14,102 bases of DNA from NCBI GenBank assembly GCA_050288085.1, contig JBNKDD010000143.1:1-14102 (forward strand), read 5' to 3'. Positions 1 to 5,015 of this stretch are shown piece by piece. Numbering within the stretch: position 1 is the first letter of the stretch; every line of letters begins with the position of its first letter. Origin of the DNA: JBNKDD01 sp050288085. GTDB taxonomy: Bacteria; Chloroflexota; Anaerolineae; Aggregatilineales; UBA3940. The notes under the pieces were generated by a model. The model was given only the letters and a program-made list of their open reading frames with translations, was not told the origin of the DNA and searched no databases. Made by a program: the position numbers and the translations under genes.

Positions 1-2
1 CA

Positions 3-542
3 ATCGACGTTGGATCAGAAAGCCAAAATGGTTCTGGCACTTTGAAGAATATGGTTGATGGGGGTGTCAGAACGGTATCTCCGCTGGCTGATGTATTGAG
101 GGCCGATCCCAATCCTGAACTGGTTGTGATCATCAATTGCTCGTGTGAATGTGTTGTTCCAAAGGAAAAACGCACGGGGATAATTGGTGTTGCGCTGCGG
201 TCGTTGGTTGAGATTTCGATTAACGAGGTCATGCGGAACGACATTGACTCGTTTGAGCGGATCAGCGGCATTCTTGAACAAGTCAAGGAAAGAGGGCTTT
301 CACCCGGTGCACTAAAGCACAATGATGGGCTGCCGTACAAGTACTATAGCTCAGTGATCATTCAGCCGAATTTAGTCGATTGTGAAACAATTCGTGGAGT
401 AAGCTCAAATAACGGCAATAAAGTAGACCCAGTGGGTGATTCACTGGATTTCGGGCATCCGGCGATAAAGTCTAACATGGATGTAGGCAACTGGTATGGC
501 AAAAAGGGCTTTGATGATTTTAAGCGAAAGTATTACCTTTAA
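3..542 (+). CDS. Patatin-like phospholipase, C-terminal part (5' end outside window)
   Basis: The reading frame is open from the first complete codon of the window to TAA at 540-542, so the start and the GxSxG nucleophile motif lie upstream. The visible segment contains VDGGVR (Asp codon at 57-59) followed by SPLADVLRADPNPELVVII. This is the DGG motif that supplies the catalytic Asp of the Ser-Asp dyad in patatin-like lipid acyl hydrolases, followed by the usual strand of the family. The family cleaves acyl chains from phospholipids or related lipids. A TTG at 42 would be a false start because it would leave only the Asp half of the active site. The roughly 110 residues after the core are less recognisable. 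The gene converges on the lipoprotein gene at 616-1356. The family call is well supported; the substrate is unknown. Confidence 0.8.
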   Translation: MDVGSESQNGSGTLKNMVDGGVRTVSPLADVLRADPNPELVVIINCSCECVVPKEKRTGIIGVALRSLVEISINEVMRNDIDSFERISGILEQVKERGLSPGALKHNDGLPYKYYSSVIIQPNLVDCETIRGVSSNNGNKVDPVGDSLDFGHPAIKSNMDVGNWYGKKGFDDFKRKYYL

Positions 543-615
543 GCCCGACAGATAGAAAGAGTCATTTGATCCAGGGGGCGGCTGGATGATCCAGAGCTGG
601 CTCCACCGACCAATT

Positions 616-1356
616 TTAATCCACAATCAGCCAGGTTTGCCGCCGCCCTGAAATTTCGATGTCCCGCTGCTCGAACTTAACCCTGGTGCAGGTCTCGGCC
701 AGCAGATTCCAGTGGGTCTGTGCACCGTAGGGGATGGCGAAATCACGCGAGTCGCCGGGCTGGATCGGGTGATCCATGTCCAGCAGGCTGCGCTCCCCCC
801 ACCGGTCAAGGTGGCTGGGCTGCATCCGAAAGCCGCAAATCGGCGAGTTACTCTGGTTGATCACGGTCAGCAGGGTGTCCGCCGGTTCGAGCACAAAGGT
901 GATGCTGCCCACCGGCACGTTCAGCGCATAGGCCCAGGCTACCACGTTGTGAGCGCAGTCCTCCGCTTTGAGGTCGTAAACACCGCCAGTCAGGGTCACG
1001 CTGTCAGCCGATTCCCTGAAGGTGAGACTTCCCCCCTCCGCGACCAGATTCTCCCCCCAACCGTCAATACCATCCCCGGCGATGTACAGGAAGCACACAT
1101 CATCGGCCAGGTGATTCTCGATTGATAAGGATGCCTCGACTGTGGGGGTATCAGTGGGCGGGGCGGGGAAACTCGACTCCTCAAAGGCGGGGGGGGGGGC
1201 CGGTTCCAGTGGGGTCGGGGTCGGTGCTTCGTTGGATGGGGCGGGTGTTTGGGCTGGGCCGCCCAATGCGGAGATCGTCAGGCAGGCCAGCAGGAAAAAC
1301 AAACTCGATGCGGCGAGCAGCGCTTTTTTCACCGGGGGCCATCGTTGTGGATTCAT
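616..1356 (-). CDS. Secreted lipoprotein with two tandem Cys/WG modules
   Basis: The 246-aa product starts with a basic and hydrophobic signal peptide containing LLAC (Cys25), a plausible lipobox. A Sec cleavage site further on near ALGG is an alternative. A Pro/Thr-rich linker (about 33-75) follows. The remainder is two copies of one module, about residues 76-157 and 163-245. Each has an N..(x)..C near its start (C88, C174), a WGE triplet (100-102, 186-188), a Gly-Asp/Gly-Gly turn, and a second Cys late in the module (C134, C223). One disulfide per module is likely outside the cytoplasm. I do not recognise a named family and give no biochemical role. A G11 run at 1189-1199 lies in the linker codons (residues 54-57), where slippage would abolish the product. 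The 5' end resembles the remnant at 2030-2089. Confidence 0.72.
   Translation of the reverse strand: MNPQRWPPVKKALLAASSLFFLLACLTISALGGPAQTPAPSNEAPTPTPLEPAPPPAFEESSFPAPPTDTPTVEASLSIENHLADDVCFLYIAGDGIDGWGENLVAEGGSLTFRESADSVTLTGGVYDLKAEDCAHNVVAWAYALNVPVGSITFVLEPADTLLTVINQSNSPICGFRMQPSHLDRWGERSLLDMDHPIQPGDSRDFAIPYGAQTHWNLLAETCTRVKFEQRDIEISGRRQTWLIVD
1189..1199. repeat. G11 homopolymer inside the lipoprotein gene
   Basis: Eleven consecutive G residues (C on the coding strand) encode Pro-Pro-Pro and part of the flanking Ala codons in the linker. A gain or loss of one base shifts the frame before both functional modules. Such a tract could be a phase-variation switch or simply a place where assemblies make errors. 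Confidence 0.9.
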
Positions 1357-1483
1357 GGCCCTAATGATCCACGAATTTCACGAATTACACCAATGTCACT
1401 TTTGGGAAAGTTCATATTGCCCCACTATTTGGGATGGCTTTGTTGATTGTGTTGTATTATCCTAAACATGGGAGGGCGTGCAG

Positions 1484-1522
1484 ATGAATAATAATTTTCC
1501 ACCGCAAGGGAGCAATATATGA
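1484..1522 (+). CDS. 12-codon leader ORF overlapping the PH-like gene
   Basis: ATG at 1484 opens a 12-residue frame, MNNNFPPQGSNI, ending in TGA at 1520-1522. It has a strong Shine-Dalgarno GGAGGG at 1471-1476. Its stop overlaps the next gene's start in an ATGA arrangement (ATG 1519-1521), typical of translational coupling. It may be a leader peptide, or the remnant of a former longer N-terminus. Nothing shows that the peptide itself has a function. Confidence 0.4.
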   Translation: MNNNFPPQGSNI

Positions 1523-2022
1523 GTAGCAACTCTTCGAAACCAACCATCCACTTTCAGTATCCTCCTTTCCTGAAGGTAAGCACAATCGCCATATATCTCC
1601 TGTTTGCTGGCTCTCTTTTTTTTGTCTTTGTTTCAATGCTCTTGGGCTATATCGAATTTGAACCGTACCAGATTCTGCACTATATCATCGGGGTGGCTCT
1701 TGTAGTCTATAGCATCCTACCGAGTATCTCCTCCGCAACGCTCAGATACGATGGGCTACAGATCAAGTTTATATTTTTTGGGACAAAATTCGTGTCCTGG
1801 CCTACCGTCTGCGAACTGCGAGTTCGAGGTCGACTAGGGCGTTCCTGTTCACTAAAGTATGATGATAACTCTGTAAAGCATCTAACCATGTTCATTGGTT
1901 TCAAACATACCCAACAAATCAGGCTAGTCGACGCAATAATCGACCATGCTCAATTAAACCTTGTTGGAAAAAATACATTGGGTACGCGAATCTACAAACG
2001 CGAGGAAGCAATAGATGGGTGA
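1519..2022 (+). CDS. Membrane protein with PH-like (YcxB/DUF304-type) C-terminal domain
   Basis: The 167-aa product has two hydrophobic segments (about residues 18-44 and 52-74). A soluble, strand-rich stretch follows that begins LRYDGLQIKFIFFGTKFVSW. This 'two membrane helices, then a YDGL..K..FFG.. W' layout is that of small bacterial membrane proteins with a PH-like domain (bPH families). Their role is generally unknown, so none is assigned. The start at 1519 is supported by AAGGGAG at 1506-1512 and by overlap with the 12-codon leader ORF. The last 30 codons run against the decayed lipoprotein remnant on the other strand. The gene is more AT-rich than the operon at 6377-11286. Confidence 0.6.
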   Translation: MSSNSSKPTIHFQYPPFLKVSTIAIYLLFAGSLFFVFVSMLLGYIEFEPYQILHYIIGVALVVYSILPSISSATLRYDGLQIKFIFFGTKFVSWPTVCELRVRGRLGRSCSLKYDDNSVKHLTMFIGFKHTQQIRLVDAIIDHAQLNLVGKNTLGTRIYKREEAIDG

Positions 2023-2029
2023 AGAATTT

Positions 2030-2089
2030 CAGCATGGTCAGCAGGCTTAAGGCGGCAAACAGCACTTTTCTCACCGGAGGCTCGTTCAT
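2030..2089 (-). pseudogene. Remnant of a lipoprotein gene 5' end (signal peptide only)
   Basis: Read on the minus strand from ATG at 2089, the sequence gives MNEPPVRKVLFAALSLLTML. This aligns with the beginning of the lipoprotein encoded at 616-1356 (MNPQRWPPVKKALLAASSLF). The DNA also matches (CAGCACTTTTCTCACCGG here against CAGCGCTTTTTTCACCGG there). The frame then runs into the antisense of the PH-like gene and stops near 1922 with no lipobox Cys and no modules. It is therefore a truncated paralog. The promoter-like repeat at 2098-2236 points at it. Confidence 0.55.
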
Positions 2090-2097
2090 GCCCCCAA

Positions 2098-2236
2098 TTA
2101 TAGGCCCGAAACTAAGATAGCTGCGATGAGTCTACACTTGGTTAGGATTTCCTAACCATCGTGTTGCACATCAAACCGCCTTCAAGGGTAATCGTTTCTT
2201 CAAATCAAGATTGAACGAGCCATATGGCGTAACATG
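2098..2236 (-). repeat. Left copy of a 139-bp inverted repeat (promoter/operator module)
   Basis: This segment is the reverse complement of 4862-5000 with about nine mismatches and one gap by my alignment. It carries the same 18-bp operator-like palindrome. The minus-strand -35-like TTGAAG is kept, but the position of the -10 TACAAT seen in the right copy reads CACGAT here, so the promoter is probably dead in this copy. It points left, toward the lipoprotein remnant ending at 2089. Identity ends exactly where the small repeat at 2236 begins. Confidence 0.85.
2140..2157. promoter_or_regulatory. Operator-like palindrome, left copy
   Basis: GGTTAGGATTTCCTAACC has two perfect 8-bp arms around TT, extending to 9-bp arms with the flanking T and A. 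The identical palindrome lies at 4941-4958, and it has survived although the neighbouring -10 is lost here. A dimeric repressor site is likely; the regulator is not in this window. Confidence 0.6.
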
Positions 2237-2302
2237 GTCAATTGATAGCAATTCTGAGAAAACGCACGGTAGTGGACTACAGCTATTGAATCTACTGTGA
2301 AG
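2236..2302 (+). repeat. Solo end of the MITE-like repeat
   Basis: It begins with GGTCAATTGATAGCAA and continues with similarity to the reverse complement of 3704-3765. The shared blocks include GAAAACG, TGGACTACAGCT and TTCTACTGTGAAG/ATCTACTGTGAAG, with a 4-5 bp gap. The first 32 bp also match 3489-3520. It is one end of the small element described at 3489-3765, without a matching second end nearby. It abuts the 139-bp repeat directly. Confidence 0.7.
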
Positions 2303-2308
2303 CCAACC

Positions 2309-2512
2309 TCAAAATGACCCATTTAACAAACGTGCAACGAGGGGCATGTTTTTAGAAAAAACTAAAAGATTGTAAAAATCGCTGCCAGCCGCATTCCTAT
2401 TTGCAGCCTTGATCATTTCGGTCGAAATGTCAATGCCCCAACCTTCTTTTACCCCTGGCGCGATTTCAAGCGCATATTTCCCGGCAGCGCAGCCAAAATC
2501 TTTCCGATTTTC
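2309..2512 (-). pseudogene. Fragment of a class I SAM-dependent methyltransferase
   Basis: The minus-strand frame between two stops encodes KDFGCAAGKYALEIAPGVKE followed by GWGIDISTEMIKAA. This is the methyltransferase motif I (D-x-G-C-x-x-G, binding S-adenosylmethionine) followed by the acidic-loop strand and helix (GIDIS..M...A). There is no start codon or N-terminal region. After about 45 residues the similarity dissolves and a stop follows, so neither end of a 200-260-aa enzyme is present. It begins eight bases beyond the DUF4386 stop codon, suggesting that a rearrangement joined them. Confidence 0.7.
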
Positions 2513-2520
2513 TCATTGTT

Positions 2521-3255
2521 TTATGCACTGGGCGGAAGCTCCTTCTTACCGCCCCAGATGAGTAGCCAGATCATAAAGATCAATTCTCCATAGCCAAAGA
2601 TGAAGGATACGCCCAGGCCGAGATTGGGGAACAGCATCCAACCCAAATAATCGATCAGGTAGCTGATTCCGGCTAGGAACAGGATGATCCCAATGACTTT
2701 GGGAATGAAACCGGATCGAAAGGCTACGATTCCAAGCAAGGTAAGGTGGATCCCGAAAAAGATATATCCAATACCCCAGGTATCTCGAAAGGCATTGAGC
2801 AAAAGCATAACCTGAGCCTGGATTTGCGGTGTTTCGAAGGTTGAGAGATAGTCTGCACCTCCCAGCAGCTGGAAAACGCTGTACAGGTTGACCAATGCCA
2901 TACAAAGGATGATGGTGTAAACCAACCGCGACCAGGCAGCCAACAACGACAAGTTATCTTTTGCCGGTTTGAGGAAACCATAAAACGCCCAGGCAACAAC
3001 CAGGTCGAGGATTGCTACCCCCAGGTAAGCAACAATGCCGAAACGGAAACGACTTTGATTGGCGAGGATATTGTTAACTGTAACTACGGCATCACCATCC
3101 ACGATGATATCCGCCATTGCGACCACCTCAGCTAGCATGATCGACACGATCATCAAGAGTAGACCGAAACCGGCAATGAGTGCAATTTGCCGGTGATGTT
3201 TATTGGCAATGTTGGCAGTCTTTTTAAGTAGACTTGAATTATTTTTGGTGGTCAT
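2521..3255 (-). CDS. DUF4386 family integral membrane protein
   Basis: The 244-aa product has six or seven hydrophobic segments, at about residues 24-46, 72-94, 105-128, 160-181, 186-207 and 213-236. Family-typical features are GDAVVTVNNILANQSRFRFG near residue 55, a YGFLKP turn after the second segment, and FFGIHLTLLG with RSGFIP around residues 166-185. Together they identify a DUF4386-domain protein of normal length (about 210-250 aa). The family has no established biochemical function. The start is supported by GGAGAG at 3262-3267 (minus strand), six bases upstream of ATG. It is the only intact non-cassette gene inside the repeat-rich block. A dyad at 3325-3342 may regulate it. Confidence 0.85.
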   Translation of the reverse strand: MTTKNNSSLLKKTANIANKHHRQIALIAGFGLLLMIVSIMLAEVVAMADIIVDGDAVVTVNNILANQSRFRFGIVAYLGVAILDLVVAWAFYGFLKPAKDNLSLLAAWSRLVYTIILCMALVNLYSVFQLLGGADYLSTFETPQIQAQVMLLLNAFRDTWGIGYIFFGIHLTLLGIVAFRSGFIPKVIGIILFLAGISYLIDYLGWMLFPNLGLGVSFIFGYGELIFMIWLLIWGGKKELPPSA

Positions 3256-3324
3256 CGGTTTCTCTCCATCTAAGTTAATTCGAACCTTACACCTTCAGCA
3301 TAGATGCAGGATGGTAGTAGTGTC

Positions 3325-3342
3325 ATACCCCAAATGGAGTAT
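3325..3342 (-). promoter_or_regulatory. Dyad in the DUF4386 promoter region
   Basis: ATACCCCAAATGGAGTAT is an inverted repeat with 7-bp arms (one mismatch) around AAAT, about 70 bp upstream of the DUF4386 start. On the minus strand, a TTAACC and a TATGAC can be placed 20 bp apart around it, a long spacer reminiscent of MerR-regulated promoters. Both boxes match consensus only 4/6, so the promoter assignment is weak; the dyad itself is clear. Confidence 0.35.
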
Positions 3343-3488
3343 TCAGGGGTTAATTCCAGTCTCATGCGAGTGTGGTCTTTTCGACCGAGTCAGGGCTTTC
3401 CTGTCCGTGGGTCAGCGTCTTAGCCCTCCATATGATGGTGACCCGTACTCCTCAAAAACTAATCTGAGGGCGAAAATGAGCGTTAAGC

Positions 3489-3765
3489 GGTCAATTGATA
3501 GCAACTCAGAGATTTCGCACGCTAAGATGCTTCAGGGAACGTCCCTTTCGTGAAGGAAATCTACCTTTTTGACCCAATCAAGTCTGGTTTTATCGTCATT
3601 TATCCATCCCAATTTACTTCAGGAAAGGTTTAGCATACCATCCAAAGGCTTTTGATCATTAAATTTGCTTTCCAAGCTGTTGTTGCATCGAAGTTCAAAT
3701 TTACTTCACAGTAGAATCAAAAGCTGTAGTCCAGTACGTTTTCGGCCATTTACTATCAATTGACC
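3489..3765. mobile_element. MITE-like non-autonomous element, 277 bp
   Basis: The left end reads GGTCAATTGATAGCAA. The right end is its inverted counterpart TTACTATCAATTGACC, a 16-bp terminal inverted repeat with one mismatch. The interior is AT-rich and contains no convincing ORF on either strand. A third, solo end of the same family lies at 2236-2302. I see no clear target-site duplication at the edges. The right end coincides with the point where the integrase pseudogene is cut off. Transposition by a transposase supplied elsewhere is inferred only from the structure. Confidence 0.6.
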
Positions 3766-3952
3766 GAGACGCGCTCATCGGTGGCCAGGTGGGACAGAAA
3801 CTGCTCGATCTCTGGGACGTTCATGGTGCTGGGATGGCGTTTGTGGGGATAGAAAATGTAGCGAGAATCCAGTGCACGTATGTTTCTTCTGTGCGACCTG
3901 AGTAGTGCTTAAGACGCAGAACGTTGCGCACTTGATCGAGGAGCTCTGACAT
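3756..3952 (-). pseudogene. Truncated, frameshifted integron-type tyrosine recombinase (IntI-like)
   Basis: From ATG at 3952 the minus strand encodes MSELLDQVRNVLRLKHYS, then RTEETYVHWIL. After one missing base near 3860-3870 the next frame gives RYIFYPHKRHPSTM and EIEQFLSHLATDERVSV, then a stop at 3756. This is the N-terminal SAM-like DNA-binding domain of IntI and related phage-type integrases (compare LDQLR..IR..HYS.RTE.AYV.W in class 1 IntI). About 65 of 320-340 residues remain. The catalytic domain with its Arg and Tyr residues is gone, so there is no recombinase activity from this copy. The IntI-specific insertion cannot be checked because it would lie in the missing part. It is divergent from the cassette gene at 4133, which is the standard integron layout. 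Confidence 0.8.
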
Positions 3953-3981
3953 GGAAACCCATGCTTGCCTTTCGCAGGTGT

Positions 3982-4019
3982 GCCTATATAATTGGCAATT
4001 AGATAGGCCGTTCTAATTG
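3982..4019. promoter_or_regulatory. Overlapping dyads in the putative attI/promoter region
   Basis: Two inverted repeats overlap between the integrase start and the cassette. CAATTAGA (3996-4003) pairs perfectly with TCTAATTG (4012-4019). GCCTAT (3982-3987) pairs with ATAGGC (4003-4008). The stretch to 4050 is AT-rich and holds TATAAT on the minus strand (4023-4028) without a good -35. Regulator or integrase binding is possible but unproven. Confidence 0.35.
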
Positions 4020-4051
4020 TCTATTATATGATAATGCCTTTTGAATAACTA

Positions 4052-4058
4052 GTTGGGC
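4052..4058 (+). other. attI-like crossover core (GTTGGGC)
   Basis: GTTGGGC fits the integron core consensus GTTRRRY and lies 100 bp from the integrase start codon, between the integrase and the cassette ORF. It is the exact reverse complement of GCCCAAC at 4658-4664. In an integrated cassette the first bases TTRRRY belong to the cassette and must complement its own inner core, which is what is seen. Confidence 0.7.
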
Positions 4059-4784
4059 CGTGCTGAAACCATAACTTGTTCCGAGGTCCATATGGAAGTT
4101 CGCTACTCCCGCCTATGGATAAGGAGATACCCATGTTTGGAAAGAAAAAGCAACCGCCGCCGCCGCTCGTCCTTCAGGTTCTAACCACCGAGTATCTAAT
4201 CGAGGGCACTCTGGAAGACGACCCCCCGCTATACTCCTTCGCCGAGCCTGAGTATAGTATCCAGATACCCCTCACCTCCGCCCAAATCCAGCCAACTGGG
4301 CCGGGTGATATTCCGCTCCGAACAAGCATCCAATACGTGGTCTCGAGTTATGATGTAGTGGCTCTCATTTGGCAGAGCGAGATCACCCAGATATCTGGAT
4401 ATAAGGGAATGGAACCCATCGCGATAAGACGGAAAATGAGTAAAAACGTACTTTCAGGGGTGTTCTATGTCGGACCCTATGTGATGGAAGGCAAGAGAAT
4501 GTCAATGATGGCCAACGTTCCCGAACATCCAATGCTCCTGGCTGATGTGCATATTGCGAGCCGGGTTCCAGAGGCGCGCTGGGGCGGACTCCTTGCACCA
4601 TGCGCGCTGGTGAACACTCGGTGGCTGGAGGGACAAGAGCTGAAATAGGTGGGCGCGGCCCAACAAGCGCGTGCAGGCCGACACCGCTTCGCGGTCTGGT
4701 ATCGGGGCGAAAATCAGGTTTTGTGTGGTATCTTGAATTGAAGTGTGCTTCGGTGAAAGCGCGGCGCGGCTGACGCGCAGCACG
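4053..4784 (+). mobile_element. Integron gene cassette with a single ORF
   Basis: The cassette runs from the base after the G of the first core to the G of the terminal core (732 bp). It contains an 80-bp leader, one ORF (4133-4648) and an attC that starts ten bases after the stop codon. This compact one-gene layout in the orientation opposite to the integrase is characteristic of integron cassettes. A following cassette would have to contain GGCTAAC as its inner core; none occurs before the promoter/operator repeat at 4862, so the array ends or is broken here. Confidence 0.7.
4133..4648 (+). CDS. Cassette-borne protein of unknown function (171 aa)
   Basis: The start at 4133 is chosen because AAGGAG (4121-4126) lies six bases upstream. 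An in-frame ATG at 4076 would add 19 residues and place this ribosome binding site inside the gene. The product begins MFGKKKQPPPP, has no signal peptide or membrane helix, and continues with a strand-rich region (LVLQVLTTEYLIEGTLEDD). Later segments include SGVFYVGPYVMEGK and, near the C-terminus, GGLLAPCALVNTRWLEG. I cannot assign it to a named family. As a cassette gene it is probably accessory and was acquired horizontally, with expression from a promoter upstream in the attI region. Confidence 0.75.
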   Translation: MFGKKKQPPPPLVLQVLTTEYLIEGTLEDDPPLYSFAEPEYSIQIPLTSAQIQPTGPGDIPLRTSIQYVVSSYDVVALIWQSEITQISGYKGMEPIAIRRKMSKNVLSGVFYVGPYVMEGKRMSMMANVPEHPMLLADVHIASRVPEARWGGLLAPCALVNTRWLEGQELK

Positions 4785-4790
4785 TTAGCC
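4658..4790 (+). other. attC site (cassette recombination site, 133 bp)
   Basis: The outer boundaries are GCCCAAC (4658-4664, matching RYYYAAC) and GTTAGCC (4784-4790, matching GTTRRRY except for one C). Inside them, GCGCGTGCAGGCCGACACCGC pairs with the inverted GCGGCGCGGCTGACGCGC at the other end if two extra G bases on the left are left unpaired. Extrahelical bases of this kind are a hallmark of folded attC. A further CGCTTCGCGG hairpin follows on the left side. The length fits the upper range of known sites (about 60-140 bp). The small core deviation is the only weak point. Confidence 0.75.
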
Positions 4791-4912
4791 TGCAATCTCC
4801 TTGATGGTTTGGGCGCATGACGGAGGCGGATTGGCGTGGATTGACACCCCTTTTCTATGAACATGTTACGCCGTATGGCTCGTTCAATCTTGATTTGAAG
4901 ACACGATTACCG

Positions 4913-4940
4913 TTGAAGGCGGTCTGATATGCTGTACAAT
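4913..4940 (+). promoter_or_regulatory. Candidate promoter P1 of the aldo/keto reductase gene
   Basis: TTGAAG (4913-4918) and TACAAT (4935-4940) match the sigma-70 boxes 4/6 and 5/6 with a 16-bp spacer. The operator palindrome starts at the next base, over the expected transcription start, so a bound protein would block initiation. Confidence 0.5.
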
Positions 4941-4958
4941 GGTTAGGAAATCCTAACC
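4941..4958. promoter_or_regulatory. Operator-like palindrome, right copy
   Basis: GGTTAGGAAATCCTAACC, with 8-bp arms around AA, sits immediately downstream of the P1 -10 box. This is the position expected of a dimeric repressor (TetR, MarR or similar) site. The same palindrome is at 2140-2157. Confidence 0.65.
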
Positions 4959-5015
4959 AAGTGTAGACTCATCGCAGCTATCTTAGTTTCGGGCCTTATA
5001 AGAAAGTTCCAGAGA

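Larger units (their letters stand above)
4862..5000 (+). repeat. Right copy of the 139-bp inverted repeat (active-looking promoter/operator)
   Basis: This is the inverted partner of 2098-2236. It carries an intact-looking promoter (4913-4940) and the operator palindrome, and reads toward the aldo/keto reductase gene. Similarity to the left copy ends at the bases CATGTT on one side and TTATA on the other. Confidence 0.85.

Noticed and set aside
569..587. Bidirectional terminator between the patatin and lipoprotein genes
   Set aside because: ATCCAG/CTGGAT is only a 6-bp stem with no T tract on either strand.
3482..3488. GTTAAGC as a further integron core (GTTRRRY)
   Set aside because: No matching GCTTAAC or folded attC arm lies upstream, so a 7-mer match alone is not enough.
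3203..3553. A 116-codon plus-strand open frame
   Set aside because: It overlaps the DUF4386 start antisense, crosses its promoter and enters the MITE-like element; no ribosome binding site and no recognisable protein features.
4502..4864. A 120-codon minus-strand open frame over the cassette end and attC
   Set aside because: It reads through the folded attC and is antisense to the cassette gene; its composition is that of a by-chance frame in GC-rich repeat DNA.
4941..4958. Palindrome as an iron-regulator (IdeR/DtxR) box
   Set aside because: It shares GGTTAG and CTAACC with the consensus, but the half-sites are several bases too far apart.
2098..5000. A complete transposon with the 139-bp repeats as transposase-recognised ends
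   Set aside because: There is no transposase gene inside and no target duplication outside; the repeats contain promoter and operator sequence, so a duplicated control region is the simpler reading.
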